64,000 bases of DNA from Adenanthera pavonina (GCA_026686845.1 JAIVEN010000014.1:11022001-11086000), one strand, 5' to 3'; counted from the first letter of the stretch, positions 33,206-45,532 are shown. The notes: a model not told the origin generated them from the sequence alone. Made by a program: numbers and translations.

Positions 33206-36200
33206 ATGACCGTAATTCGGTATCGGTGGTCGAGTTCAATATCGAGAATGGCGGAAGAGATAAAGGCCGACCTAGGATCCCCCACTACCGCTTCTGCAAA
33301 AAATAGGCGTTTCTGGCCTTCTGTTCTTCGTTGGATTCCCACTTCCACCTATCACATCATCGATGCCGAGAAGCGTCTTCTCTCCCTTGTCAGGTAATTA
33401 TTTCCTTCATTTGTTCTTCCCAAACCCTAACTTTTCCCGGCAAAATTATCTGGAGAATGAGTCACCGCAGAAAATTTTGGAATTTTCTAACTATTGTGAT
33501 TCTCATTGAATATTCAAACATCAGGGTTTTCCGTTACTATGCTATGATTGTCTACTTGCGTTCGGGAGATTTTCTTGTTCTTTATGGTCTGTTTCGTTCT
33601 ATGTTTTGTTCAAAGGAAAGGGAGGGAAGTAATTTTAATGGGGAGAAAGGATGGGAGAAAGGAAAGGAAGAAAAAAGAAGGGATTTTAATTTTACTTTGT
33701 TTTGAAAGGAAAATGAGAGATTTTAATAGAAGGATTTTAATTTTATTTTGTTTGGGGTAGAAGGGGAAATGAGGGAAAATAATTATAATTTGAGTATTAT
33801 ATCTTTAATTTATTTAAGTTAATATAAGAATAAGACTGATCAGGATATTGTGTGGTTGAATAATAAAAAAGTAAAGGATATTTTGATCATTTTATATACA
33901 ATAACATATTTTTTTTCTAAATTATTCCAATTTAAGGGGAAAATATATAAGGGGAGGGGAGGGAAAATTTTAATAATATTTTTCCTCCCCTCCTTATTGC
34001 TAAACAAGGGGAGGAAAAATTTGAATAACATTTTTCCTTCCCTTCCTTTTTCTTCCCCCATTTCCTTCCAACCAAACAAACCATTAATGTTTGGTTAGTT
34101 CCATCGTTGAACTTGTTAGGAGTCATAGTCAATTTGTCAAATGAAGTGATCATTTAACTTGCATGATTCTTTTGTTTGTGTGATCTTAATTGCATTAAAC
34201 TCGGGGCATATTTCACAATTTACAGGACTCCTTATGTTCAAGAATTGGTTGATATAGGCTCTGGTCCACCTGGGTCCAAAGTTAGGTGGTTTCGTTCGTC
34301 AAGCAATGAGCCGAGGTTTATCAACACTGTAACATTTGATAGCAAACGTAATTCTCCTACGATTGTAATGGTTCATGGATATGGTGCTTCCCAAGGTTTC
34401 TTTTTCCGTAATTTTGATGCTCTTGCCAGTCGTTTCAGAGTCATTGCTATTGATCAACTTGGGTGAGCGATGCTTCTCTTGACCCTGAAGTTCTACGCTA
34501 GCTGATTGAATTTCTTTTGTTTTGCCAAAAACTACATTCTGAGCGTTTAATGCTTTTTCTGGTCTTATGCTTCATTTTGATCATTCAAAGCTAATTGAAG
34601 GAAATTGAATGTAGAAAATTCTTTATTGGCCAAAAAAATCTATAAAATTCTTTCGTTTGGTTTCATTTACCTTAATTTTGTACTGCCTTTCATTTTCTCA
34701 AGATTGGACATGCTGTACATGTTATAAAGGAAACCAATATATATAGTTTTTGAATGAGAAGGAATTCATTAAGAAAAGAATATGTTCAAAGAACAAGATG
34801 CCTGAAAAGGCTAGTCAAAGGAAACCAATATTTCCTTGGTATATTGTTCCTTCCTCATGGAATTCTTTTCCTCATTTTGGTCATTGATTAGGTTTTTACC
34901 ATTTTGTCCAACAAAAACCTGTTCAATGATTGGTACTGTAAATTCTATTTTGAGGGGAGTGTCAAGTTGAGGCCTGTATTATTTATCTTACTCCTTCCCT
35001 TAAAACTTTTTTTGCAGTTGGGGTGGATCAAGCAGGCCTGACTTTACATGCCGAAGCACAGAAGGTTAGTCATGTAAAATAGTAATTCTGTCACCAGATA
35101 GGATGCAATGCTAGATTTATTTTTGGAAAAAAACATTCTATTTGTTATTGAAATTGAAAAGTGCTGTAGCAACTACTCATAATTTGTTGTTGCCATTACA
35201 GAAACTGAGGCATGGTTTATTGATTCTTTTGAGGAATGGAGGAAAGCCAAAAATCTAACCAATTTTATACTACTTGGACATTCTTTTGGTGGTTATGTTG
35301 CTGCTAAATACGCCATGAAGGTGAATATTTTCCTATATTGCATTCTAATATTAATTACCGTTAGAAGGGAGGTTAGGAGTCTCTTAGTTAGTTAGTTAGT
35401 TAGGAGGGAACTCTCTATAAATAGAGAGGTCTATGGGTGTATTGGGTGTGATGTGATATGAATTTGGTGGTTTTATAGTCTAAAGACATTAAATACATTT
35501 ACCATGTCCATGTCAATTACCAAATTTTTTGTTGTTATTTGTTTTATAAATATTCTGATGTATAATTTAATTATCTAAATATAGCACCCTGAGCACGTAC
35601 AGCACTTGATTTTGGTGGGACCGGCTGGATTTTCATCAGAATCAGAGGCCAAATCTGAGTGGCTTATAAAGTTTAGAGCAACATGGAAAGGAGCAGTCCT
35701 AAACCATCTTTGGGAGTCTAATTTTACACCTCAAAAACTTGTCAGGTAAAAAAATTAAAATTGGAATAAATGCAACTATAGATGCTTATGCTCACCCTAA
35801 TCTTAAAGTTCTCTAAATGAAAAAAAATAAATAAATTCCATCCTTGAAATTTGAGTTTATATTTCATGGTAATGTATTCCATTTCTTTAAGTTAATCTGT
35901 TCTAACTTCTAATGATGCTGTTACTGAAGTACTCATATTTTCCATTAACTAGATAATGTAAGTGTTATATATATCATTATTAAACCATGGATACTCTGTT
36001 ATTCAATATTGTTTGCTTTGATGGGGAGCTTACTATTGGGCTTGGCCGTTGCAAACTATATATATCTAAATTAAATTTTTGGGGTGGGAGATTGTGGCTT
36101 GAGGGACATTGGGGGGGGAGACTGACTCCTGTTGCACTACTCGGTGGAAGGAATACCTTTTTCTGTTCCATTTGACTTCATTTTTTTGTACACTATGCAA

Positions 36201-38144
36201 CATTGTCTAATATCAATGCTCCAGTTTTGTTTGCCCCTTGTCTTTGTTTTATATATTTTCTTGTATGTTTCTTGTAGAGGATTAGGTCCTTGGGGTCCTG
36301 ATATAGTCCGCAAGTATACGAGTGCTAGGTTTGGTAGACATTCAACTGGTGAAGTACTGACTCAAGAGGAATCAAGATTGCTGACAGGTATGGTTCGATA
36401 ATATACTGACATGTGGTTTAGATGTAAGAGTTCTTTCTAATTGTTGCTTTCTTTCTATTGAAGATTATACTTACCATACTTTAGCGGCCAAAGCTAGTGG
36501 GGAGCTGTGCTTAAAATATATATTTTCATTTGGAGCCTTTGCTAGGATGCCTCTTCTTCACAGGTTTGGTGACCTCCTCCTTTTTTATTTAACTTATATT
36601 TCAGATCTGCTATATGGAATTCCACTCTCTTCACCCAACAGCTGCATTATAAAATATTAAAATGACATTTAAATTACAGAGTACAGTAATCATAAAATTT
36701 TGATGATACCAAGTCCAGATGTGCTGTTTGGTTGGTTGTAAACTTTATGATGTATTTGATTGAAAAGTATTTATTTGGTAGTCTAACGTTTTGAAGTCAG
36801 TTTGATCCTCTGATGGGTTTCTGCTGGAGAAATATATTGGGCGATGGGGACCCCTTCTTTGTTGATGATGGTTTTGTGGGGCTGAAATGCTGTTCTCTGG
36901 TTATATAATCATCATACTGGAATTTGTTGGAGTTAATGACATGGAAACTTTAGGACGCAATATAACCTGACCTTTATATATTATATAATTATTTCAAGCA
37001 TGATCTTTGTGCACATTATATCTAGGCATAATAAAGTAGTTGCGGCTGGGAAATATCAGATTTGCATCTAGTAATATGTACAGAACTTTCCTGCATAACT
37101 TAGAATATCGTATGTGCACCTCCTCAGAAAAGGGTAGAAAAGAAAACGAAACAAGAGATGCAGCAAGAGAAAAGAAGAGAGATTGTCCTTGTTATTATCA
37201 AGATAACTGCTGTAGCTTTCATTTTTGTTTTTGGGAAGACTTCGAATTTGAAGTGGATGATTTATTGCTTGCTGATGGATATTGAAGTTTGTTGTGCAGC
37301 AAGCAACTTGGTATGATGAATGAATTCACCCAGCATTCTTGTTCATGCCTTGTTGGTTAATGAATATTGATGCTTGTTGCATACCCATGAAAGACATCCT
37401 TGAAGATCTCACATATTTTATAATTCATATAATAAGAACAAAACGTATTCAACCCCCAAAAAATTTGAGAGCATGGGCAAATTGAAACTTTCTTTGCGTA
37501 CTTTAGGGTTAAGCACAGGGGGTTTGAAGCTTCGTTTACGGACAGGTCCTTCGTTCAAATATCTACTCTTATTCTTCATGTAGTACTTCCTCACATAACT
37601 TCGTATGAGTAACGGGCTTTATCCTTTATCTCTCCCTTGTTACAGTGCCTCAGAATGGAAGGTGCCAACCACTTTCATCTATGGTTTTCAAGATTGGATG
37701 AATTATGAAGGGGCCCAAGAAGCACGTAGGCATATGAAGGTCCCATGTGAAATCATCAGGGTTCCCCAGGTACAACTTTCAAAATTTCCCCAAAAAATGA
37801 TTTTTTTTAATAATACCAACTAGTTTCTGAAAGCTACATTAGACTCTAAATTTGGATCAAATCGAGTTGGACCGTATAGAGGTCAAGTTATTTTAGCAGT
37901 GATTTTTTTTTTTCACACATATGACTTGAAAAATAAGTGCTGAACTACTTGAATCACATGTCGTTAGTAAATCTATTGTAATATTATTTAAACTGAAAAA
38001 TTTTATTACTTGTTGCAGGGTGGGCACTTTGTGTTCATTGATAATCCAACTGGTTTCCATTCAGCTGTGTTTTATGCTTGTCGAAGGTTTCTTTCACCTG
38101 ATCCAGACAATGAATCCCTTCCTGAAGGCCTGACCTCTGCATAG
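33206..38144 (+). CDS. CGI-58 / At4g24160-type alpha/beta hydrolase, LPA acyltransferase
   Basis: Nine exons: 33206-33393, 34226-34462, 35018-35064, 35202-35320, 35585-35745, 36278-36387, 36464-36563, 37646-37769, 38019-38144. All are GT-AG and give 403 aa, about the family length. The protein is an alpha/beta hydrolase fold. VMVHGYGASQG forms the oxyanion region, GHSFGG the nucleophile elbow, IYGFQDWMNY the acid-residue region and GGHFVFIDNP the C-terminal His. HFVFID fits the HX4D acyltransferase motif. The plant CGI-58 orthologue makes phosphatidic acid from lysophosphatidic acid, has phospholipase and lipase activity, and supports lipid turnover with peroxisomal PXA1. The first ATG adds 14 residues before MAEE, which may be the alternative start. 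Intron 1 holds a Tourist-like MITE and intron 4 a possible small LTR. The frame is intact, so it is probably functional. Confidence 0.93.
33582..34086. mobile_element. Tourist-like MITE in intron 1 of the CGI-58-like gene
   Basis: Element 33585-34083 (499 bp) is flanked by TTA on both sides (33582-33584 and 34084-34086). Inverted ends are TGGTCTGTTTCGTT and, complement of the right end, TGGTTTGTTTGGTT. Inside, GGAGGGAA/TTCCCTCC-type repeats near both ends give a strong purine/pyrimidine symmetry. TTA duplications and GTTTGGTT ends indicate PIF/Harbinger MITEs. The ORFs read through it are artefacts of this symmetry. Confidence 0.7.
35360..35560 (+). repeat. Possible solo LTR/TRIM fragment in intron 4
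   Basis: A (TTAG)4 tract at 35387-35402 is followed by a compact promoter-like palindrome, CTCTCTATAAATAGAGAG, near 35410. That arrangement is common in short Copia/TRIM LTRs, which often begin TGTTAG; here GTTAGAAGGG lies at 35361. Ends and target duplication were not confirmed. Confidence 0.3.
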
Positions 38145-40258
38145 AGTATAGTTTTGTGCAGTGCTGTCCATGTTATTTTTTAGAAAGCGCATGTCCTAAT
38201 AAGTGTCTTGTAAGTTGTAAAATTATTTGCCGCGTTAACAATGGATGAATCCTTGAGTGGACGCGCTGCGGCGGTTTATGCTTGTTTATATTACATAAAT
38301 GAAAAGATGGTTAAAGAACAACTCAAATAAAAACACCTTGAAAGACATTGATCTCTGAAACATGTTGGGTGGGAGTCGGCTCCACTTGCGTTTACCTGAG
38401 GCTCTGCTTGTGACAGTGAGTTAACCCCTTGTGATAGGCTTGGACTTTTTAGGTGAAGAAACATATCCAAGTACATTACATTTATTTAGCCATACAAGAA
38501 ATTGATGAGGGGCTTCTAGAGTGAGTGTAAATAAATTCCTGTTGAATTATTTTATAGAGATCTAATTAATAGAAAATGTTTCTGAAAAAAATTTCCTGAG
38601 GTGAATCGAAAATTTGAGTTATGCATATTTTGAAATATTGATTAGTCCTCACAAACAAGAGGTACGTGTTTCTCTTAACCCACCACCCCCCCAAAAGCAA
38701 AAACAAGCACAACTCCAATACAAAAAAAAAAAAGAGAGGTCCTTGGTTTGTGACTGTCAGTGAAAATTAACGCGGACAACGACATATCATCGCTAGCTGT
38801 ATTCTCCCTCAATTGTCATGAACTCAATCAATTGTCATTCAAGTCACAAGTACAAATTACTTCACGGCAGATGCTCTCTTGAAAACAATAATAATAATGG
38901 GACATACAGCATCAATTTATCAATATAAAATATAAAAAATAATAGACAGCATAATTCATTTTGAACTCTCCGCAAAAACATAGAATTTACTCTAATTTTC
39001 TTAAGAAGATCATAATTTTTAATTTATTTTTAATAATTAATGTCTATTTATTATCAAAATTTTAGATTATCATCTTTATTATCATATAAAAATTATATTT
39101 TCACATTAAATATGAAATTAACTACTTTTATTGTTATATTAAAACTATATAGAAACCTTTTCTCTCATATTGTATAGAATTTAAAGAATAAGTTGCATTG
39201 TTCATAATTTATATAATTAATAAGTAGTGAAATTTTTTTTATTTTAGATTTATAGTAATATACAAATTATATTGATATTGATGATCTTATCTTTTTTTCT
39301 ATGATATTATCTTTATTTAGTGTGAAGGGTTAATATTTTTTATAGAAATGAATTAAAAAATTTACTATATATATTAAAAATTTAAAAACAATTAATTATA
39401 ATCACCAATAAAAATGTAAAAATTAACAACAAGTATTATTATTCACAAAGCGACTCATTTAATCACATTTTGTAATAAAAAAACGTGTCAAGTTTTTAAA
39501 ATAATAATATTCTTTTTTGAAAGAAAAAAGCCTATTCAATATCCAAAGACGCTTACGCATTGACGCCTTCCACTAGCCAAGCTTACATCCGTCCTGCTAA
39601 AATATATTTTATATTATAAATTTTTATTTAAAATATAATATTAAATAATTTTTTTCTTATTTTACCCATTTTTAATATTTTCTCTTTTCTCATTTATAAT
39701 CTTATAATGATAATAGTGATAATAGAATAGTGAGGTATTTAATAAGAAAAAAATAGAAAATATGAATATTTTTTATATTAATTTCAGTTAAAAAAATAAA
39801 TTTTTTTATGATACATAAAATTAATATAAAATATCTTATAATTTAAATTAAAATAATTAATTTTTAAACTATATAAAATATCTTATAATCTCGATTAGAA
39901 TAATTAATTCCCAAGCTTAGTTAGAGCCGCTACAGCTTGGGTCCACGTGCTGGTCAACAGCCCCTTAAAATCCCCCGTGACTCCATTTTTCAAATCCATC
40001 AAGTCTTGCGTCTGCGTCTCCTACTATTTTTATTGCCACACACCCAGCCAGCAAATGGAAAGCTGCTATTTAATCTAACTACAGCCGGTAGGGAAAAAAA
40101 ATCTAAGTACTTTGTGAGGCAGCTACGCGTGAGGTAAATACAATATCTTTTCTCCCAAGTAATACTTGTTCTTACTTCATTGGCTCGTAGTCTGTGCTTA
40201 ACAGAAATCATTTTGAGTTAACATCTTGTTTCGTAACTTTATTTAAAATTTGTAATTA
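38145..40258. other. CGI-58-like 3' flank and intergenic, no gene seen
   Basis: The first ~150-300 bp are likely 3' UTR. The remainder is AT-rich spacer. The ORF at 39937-40137 has no domain and no splice partners. Confidence 0.5.
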
Positions 40259-40538
40259 ATCTATGTTTGGTTTAACCAGGGAAGAGGGGGTGAGAAATTT
40301 TAATAATGAGAGGAAAAAAGAGGGGAGGGAAAAGAGAGAAAAGGAGAAATTTTAATTTTTTTTGTTTAGGAGGTATGTCGAAGGAGAGAAAAGAGGATAA
40401 ATTTATTAATTTTTTTCTAAATTTCTCATTTTTGAAGGGGAGAATTTTTTCTTCTCTTCACTCTTATGTATTGAATCAAATAAGAGAAAATCTTAATTTT
40501 TCTTTGCCTCCTTTTCTATTTATTAAACCAAACACACC
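40259..40538. mobile_element. Tourist-like MITE
   Basis: About 280 bp with ends ATCTATGTTTGGTTTAA and, complement of the right end, GGTGTGTTTGGTTTAA. It has the same internal GAGGG/CCTCC and TTTTAATTTTT patterns as the elements at 33.6 and 45.5 kb. The flanking triplets are TTA (40256-40258) and TTT, so the duplication is imperfect. Confidence 0.5.
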
Positions 40539-41600
40539 TTTTTTTTTTTCCAAATTCCTCATATCAAAGGCACAGTAAATCTTAAACTGTGTCAAAATAA
40601 CTCGATCTATTATTTCATATCATAAATGCCATAAATTGTCAAGTTTGTTAATTTAGTTCCGGCTAAAATGAATAATTGTATCAAGAGGACGATGATGATA
40701 GTTCGATTAGCAATGGTGTAACTCCTTTTTTCATAGTTTTTTCACTACACTGATTTTGATTTCAATTTATAATTTTTCAAAAACTAAAGTAAAAACAAGG
40801 TAAGATTCTTGCGAGAAGACATTTCGACAAGAATTAGATTAACAGATTCTTTTGCCAATAAATTAACAGTTTAACATTCAAAATATATGATATAAAATAA
40901 AAAAAATTCAAATTTAAAGATTTAAATAAATATAAATAGTCAAAACATTATTCACTTTTTTTAAACTAGAATGAACTTCATGTGTTTAAATGAAGTGTAA
41001 AATCACATTATTCATAATTTGTAAATTATGCCTTCCTATTTTTTTATATATTTTATATGTTGCTGATTAAATACTACTTAAGTTTTAAATCTGAAGTGAG
41101 ATAGTAAAAAAGATAGTAGAGGAGCAGCATTTAGTAGTTCACTTCTTGGTGAGGTGAGCCCTACTATATTGAATATAGCTCCCCAGAGGATCTGGGTGCT
41201 TTGTCTTTTTGCTTTCAGAAAAACATTTGTGATAGATAGCATTTCTGATTCGGCAGATTCACGGATTCTGATGGCCCAGTCCCTTTATCGATGACTCGTA
41301 TTAACGGTTACTTTCCTCCACTCTCCTGTCTCGACACGTGGCTCTTCCAGATTCAATAGCCTTCATTTGGCGGGAACAACCTTTCATGTTCCCCTGCACG
41401 GAATTAGGGATATCCATTTGACCACAGCAGCGCACAGCGCCGTCGGGTCAAAGTTTAATTTCAAAAGGATAAAGAGTTAAAAGAACTTAAATTCAGTACG
41501 AAAAACATTTCTCTACATAAATTACTTGAGAAAATAACCATAATTAACTCGAAGAAATCCTGTTTCTTTCACCATTTTTTTTTCAAAAAAGAAGAAGAAA
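40539..41600. other. Intergenic and 3' UTR of the receptor kinase
   Basis: No gene seen. The right end (about 41450-41600) is probable 3' UTR of the minus-strand kinase. Confidence 0.45.
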
Positions 41601-44600
41601 TCAAGTAGGGGAAGGTAGCGTAGTGGGATCAGCGGACGATGGAATCTCCGGCCCGACCCGGCAACCTTCGAGCATGAAAACAATGTCGGTCATAGAAGGT
41701 CGATCAAGAGGATCAGGTGCTGTGCAGAGAAGAGCTACTTTGATGCCCAACAAGAACTCTTCCCATTCTGATGACTCAGGGTCTAACTCCAGCAACCCGG
41801 GCTCCAGCAATTCCGATATTTGTCCTCTTTGCAATTGCCTCTTCACCCATTTAACTATGTCTTCGTCTTGCGTGAACATCACCGGTTTCCTCCCTGTTAG
41901 TATCTCCAACAATACTATCCCAAAGCTGTACACGTCAGCCTCCTTCGTTGCTTGCCCAGTTAATGCTGCTTCCGGTGATACATAGCCCAATGATCCTATG
42001 GGAGTCGACGATGACGATGCTTCTGCTGGGGTTGCAATTGTGATTCTGTCTAACCCAAATTCTGACAAATGGGCTTCAAAATCAGCGTCAAACAGAACAC
42101 TTTGAGGCTTCACATCACCATGAACGATTGAGACTGAATGCAGGAATGCTAGCCCGCGAGCAATCCCTAGTGCGATGAGATGACGCATTGGCCAGTTCAG
42201 TACATGGCCATCTTGCTGAGATGCCTCTTGAAGGAGAGTTCCAAGGTTTCCATTGGGCATGTAGTCATAAACAAGGAGCCTCACGTCAGGTGGTCCTGCA
42301 TAATAGCCACGCAGTACTGTTAAATTTCGATGCTTCACTTTTCCTAGTGATTCTGCTTCTTTACGGAAAGTTCCCTCCTCGATGAATCCATCAGGAAGAC
42401 GACGGATTGAGAGCACCATTCCATCTGGGTACGAGGCTTTGAACACAAGACCATATCTCCCTCTACTCAATACATTCTCCTCATCAAATTGTCTTGTTGC
42501 TTCCAATGTCTCGGCATAAGTAATCTTGTTATTGAACATTACTAGCTTTGGCCCTCCATTTTCTCCACTCCCTCGACCTCTGTCTGCTCCTGAGCTAGCA
42601 CGAGCAGGGCTCTTCTTCTTCTCCCCTGTTACCCCTTCTCTCATCTTCTTGCGCCACCGTAAGAGGCTGTAAATATAGCCACAACAGCATAGCCCCAAAA
42701 GGCACAGTCCACCCAGAGCCACACCTATAAATATTATTAGCCTCTTCCTCTTTCGCCTTCTCACGTTTGCACATTCTCTATGCAGTGGGTTTCCGCATAA
42801 CCTCTTATTCATTGCAAATATAGAAGGGTCATTGAATCGGGAGGCCAGCATTTCTGGAATCTCACCCTCAAGATTATTTCTTGATAGATTTAAATACTTC
42901 AAACCAGATATGAGTGACAGGTTGGCCGGAATCTCTCCACTCAATTCATTCGAAGAGAGATTCAACGCAGTCAAGTCTGATAAACTTGACAAGGAGTCTG
43001 GTATTTGACCCGTTAGTTGATTAGCATCCAAGAGGAGTGAAGTCAAAGCAGAACATTCGGATAATTCTTCTGGAATATCTCCTGTTAACTTGTTGTCTCC
43101 CAAATCAAGGACCCTTAAGCGATTAAGACTGTAGATATCACCAGGAATGTTAGCATGCAAACGATTGGAACGAAGCTCGAGCACTTCAAGCTGAGAACAG
43201 TTACCAATCTCTGATGGTATTCTACCAGAAATATGATTTTGAGATACAGAGAAAACAATTAACGACCGAAGGAATCCATAAGTAGGTGGAATGTCACCAA
43301 CAAAGACATTGGAGCTGATATTAAGATATTGTAGAGTAACTAAACTGCTGAAACCCTCCGGGACAGCTCCAGATAAGTGGTTCTCTTGAAGAGCAACAAC
43401 CTGCAGGCTTGGTAATCCAAAAAGCTCGATTGGCAAGTCACCTGAAAGATTTTGTCTACTTAAATCAAGCACCGTTATTTTCATTAAACTGCCAACACTA
43501 GCAGGAATCCGTCCTGAAAACCCACAATGACTCAAATTCAGAATCTGCAAAGCTGTTAATTCCCCTATGGCAGACGAAAGTTGGCCTGAAAATCTGTTAT
43601 TACTGAGATTCATAGCACTCATGTTGCCCAACCGCATTAATTCTTGGGGTATACCCCCTGTTAGTTTATTGTTGCTCAAATTCAACGACTCGAGCTCAGA
43701 AAGTGTTCCAAAGCTTGTGGGAATAGAGCCAGTGAACAGGTTATCACCAAGAAATAACATCTTGAGGTTCCTCAGTTGGCCAAGAAACGAAGGAATGGGG
43801 CCGGAGAATAGGTTCCCTTGTAGATCAAGTACCTGTAATAAAGTACATTTCACAATTTCACGAGGGACTTCACTAGATAATGAATTGTTTGCCACCCTCA
43901 GCTCTTCCAGCCTCAATAAATTCCCAATATCCGCCGGCAAAATTCCAGAAAAGTAGTTTCCGGAAAGATCAACAGCCCTTAACAACGTCGCATTAGTTAA
44001 CCAGGAGGGAAATGCAGTGCGAATATGATTCTCCTTGAGCTCCAAAATCTCCAAAACATTAACACACTTTGCATTTGGCGGCTCGGAAATTCCCGTGAGT
44101 ATATTAAAGCCTAACTGAACAATTCTCAGAGAAGAAGAATTGGCCAAGTGGACATTGCAAAACAGAGAAGTGGGGACCGATCCCGAGAGTTGATTCGACG
44201 ACAACGACAGCACTTGAAGCCTAGGCATCGTGCCCATGGTCGCCGGAATCAAACCTGAAAGCGCATTGTTTTCGGCGCTTATATGCACAAGAGCAGAACA
44301 ATTAGCTAGAGCCGAAGGCAGAGTCCCATACAACTGGTTGGAGTCTAGCCATAGATACTCAAGCTGTCCCAATACTCCAATAGCACCCGGTATTCTACCG
44401 GATAACCGATTGTAGGACAAGTTGATGAGCCGTAGCTGAGATTTTGACGAAAAATTCCCTGGAATATCACCGGAAAATGCATTGGACGATAAATCGAGGA
44501 AGCGGAGAGAGCTCGATAAATCGCTGGGGATTCGGCCAGAGAGAAGGTTGTGAGCAACGTTGAGAATTTGAAGGTTGGTGAGGTGGAGAAGAGCAGGCGG

Positions 44601-44990
44601 GAGTTCGCCGGAAAGTGAGTTATTATGAAGATAAACGGAACGCAGAAGCAGACATTGAGAGAGAGAAGGAGGAATGAAGCCATTGAAGTTGTTAGAATGG
44701 AGGCTTAACTTGCGAAGTTGGAGCAAGCTGGAGAGGGAATCGGAGAGCGGACCGGTGAGTTGAAGGCGAGGCAAGCGAAGCTCACGAACTCGGTTGTTGT
44801 AACAAGAAATGCCACGCCAGTCACAAGGAGCGGAAGGCGTGGAGGGATCCCAGCCGTCCAAGGAGCCGAGAGGGTCATGGAGGCTGACCTTGAAAGCCGT
44901 TAAGGCTCCGATCTCGGACAAGGACTCAACACAACACAAGAAGGAGGCCAATGCAAGGAAGAAGCACAGAAAAATAGCCGTTGCTGCCAT
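41601..44990 (-). CDS. LRR receptor-like kinase, MUSTACHES (At1g75640/At4g36180) type
   Basis: Intronless 1129-aa protein. The open frame extends nine codons further, but the first ATG is at 44990-44988 and is directly followed by a signal peptide (MAATAIFLCFF). Domains: LRR N-cap with Cys pair (about 25-65), about 26 LRRs (70-720), a transmembrane helix (751-776) preceded by a basic RRRKRKR stretch, and a kinase domain (about 832-1105). The extracellular LRRs would bind a ligand or co-receptor; MUSTACHES enforces bilateral symmetry of the stomatal pore wall in Arabidopsis. The kinase core is atypical. The glycine loop is GRYGLVF, the VAIK Lys position reads LSIRRL (862-864), the catalytic loop is VHGDVK rather than HRD, and the DFG motif is Glu-Phe-Gly (977-979). 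A pseudokinase or scaffold role is therefore likely. The frame is fully intact and residues around the changes are conserved. Confidence 0.93.
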   Translation of the reverse strand: MAATAIFLCFFLALASFLCCVESLSEIGALTAFKVSLHDPLGSLDGWDPSTPSAPCDWRGISCYNNRVRELRLPRLQLTGPLSDSLSSLLQLRKLSLHSNNFNGFIPPSLSQCLLLRSVYLHNNSLSGELPPALLHLTNLQILNVAHNLLSGRIPSDLSSSLRFLDLSSNAFSGDIPGNFSSKSQLRLINLSYNRLSGRIPGAIGVLGQLEYLWLDSNQLYGTLPSALANCSALVHISAENNALSGLIPATMGTMPRLQVLSLSSNQLSGSVPTSLFCNVHLANSSSLRIVQLGFNILTGISEPPNAKCVNVLEILELKENHIRTAFPSWLTNATLLRAVDLSGNYFSGILPADIGNLLRLEELRVANNSLSSEVPREIVKCTLLQVLDLQGNLFSGPIPSFLGQLRNLKMLFLGDNLFTGSIPTSFGTLSELESLNLSNNKLTGGIPQELMRLGNMSAMNLSNNRFSGQLSSAIGELTALQILNLSHCGFSGRIPASVGSLMKITVLDLSRQNLSGDLPIELFGLPSLQVVALQENHLSGAVPEGFSSLVTLQYLNISSNVFVGDIPPTYGFLRSLIVFSVSQNHISGRIPSEIGNCSQLEVLELRSNRLHANIPGDIYSLNRLRVLDLGDNKLTGDIPEELSECSALTSLLLDANQLTGQIPDSLSSLSDLTALNLSSNELSGEIPANLSLISGLKYLNLSRNNLEGEIPEMLASRFNDPSIFAMNKRLCGNPLHRECANVRRRKRKRLIIFIGVALGGLCLLGLCCCGYIYSLLRWRKKMREGVTGEKKKSPARASSGADRGRGSGENGGPKLVMFNNKITYAETLEATRQFDEENVLSRGRYGLVFKASYPDGMVLSIRRLPDGFIEEGTFRKEAESLGKVKHRNLTVLRGYYAGPPDVRLLVYDYMPNGNLGTLLQEASQQDGHVLNWPMRHLIALGIARGLAFLHSVSIVHGDVKPQSVLFDADFEAHLSEFGLDRITIATPAEASSSSTPIGSLGYVSPEAALTGQATKEADVYSFGIVLLEILTGRKPVMFTQDEDIVKWVKRQLQRGQISELLEPGLLELDPESSEWEEFLLGIKVALLCTAPDPLDRPSMTDIVFMLEGCRVGPEIPSSADPTTLPSPT

Positions 44991-45532
44991 TGGAGGAGGT
45001 AGAGGAGAAGCAAGCAAAGAGGTTTTGGGTTGGGTGAGGGTGGTGCAAGGGTGTGGGCATTGGGCGTTTGCTTGTCTGTACTTTGAGGAGGAGGAGGAGG
45101 AGCGTGTGCTAACGCTAATGTTAGTAACTTGGAAGCGGAAGGAAATAAAATAGCCTCTCTATTCTTCTTCTGTTGTGATGTGAGTGTTGTTGACTGAAAC
45201 GATGCAATGCAAAGCGCTTCTCACTCTCTCTGTCACTTTGCTCTATTCCCAAAAAGGTCTGACTCTGAGGGGCTTTTTGAAGATGGATATGTAAGAGGAG
45301 AGAGCAGAAGAAGGGGCTTTTTTCGTGCTTTTGGAACCTTGTCATGGGAGTGGAATCATGAGGTGTTGTGAATTTCTGTTGAACATGGGCTGTGACTTGT
45401 GATATTCTTACCCCACTCTTTGCTTCTCCTCATTGGCTTCCCTTCCCATTTATTCCACAAATTGGAGCATCATGCTACTCAAATCTAATGCCTTTCCCTT
45501 TAAACTATTTCTTACCTCACATACCTCCTTTA
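44991..45532 (-). promoter_or_regulatory. Receptor kinase 5' UTR and promoter region
   Basis: Pyrimidine-rich (on the minus strand) leader upstream of the start codon, with CTCC and TTCC repeats between 45050 and 45350, as is common for plant LRR kinases. No definite TATA was chosen. A Tourist-like MITE lies just beyond, at 45533. Confidence 0.4.

Noticed and set aside
33331..34153. Several 70-124-aa ORFs on both strands in intron 1 of the hydrolase gene
   Set aside because: They overlap a MITE with mirrored purine/pyrimidine ends and conflict with the well-supported splice pattern.
39937..40211. Small ORFs on both strands between the hydrolase and kinase genes
   Set aside because: No domain, no splice continuation and no promoter features; low complexity in part.
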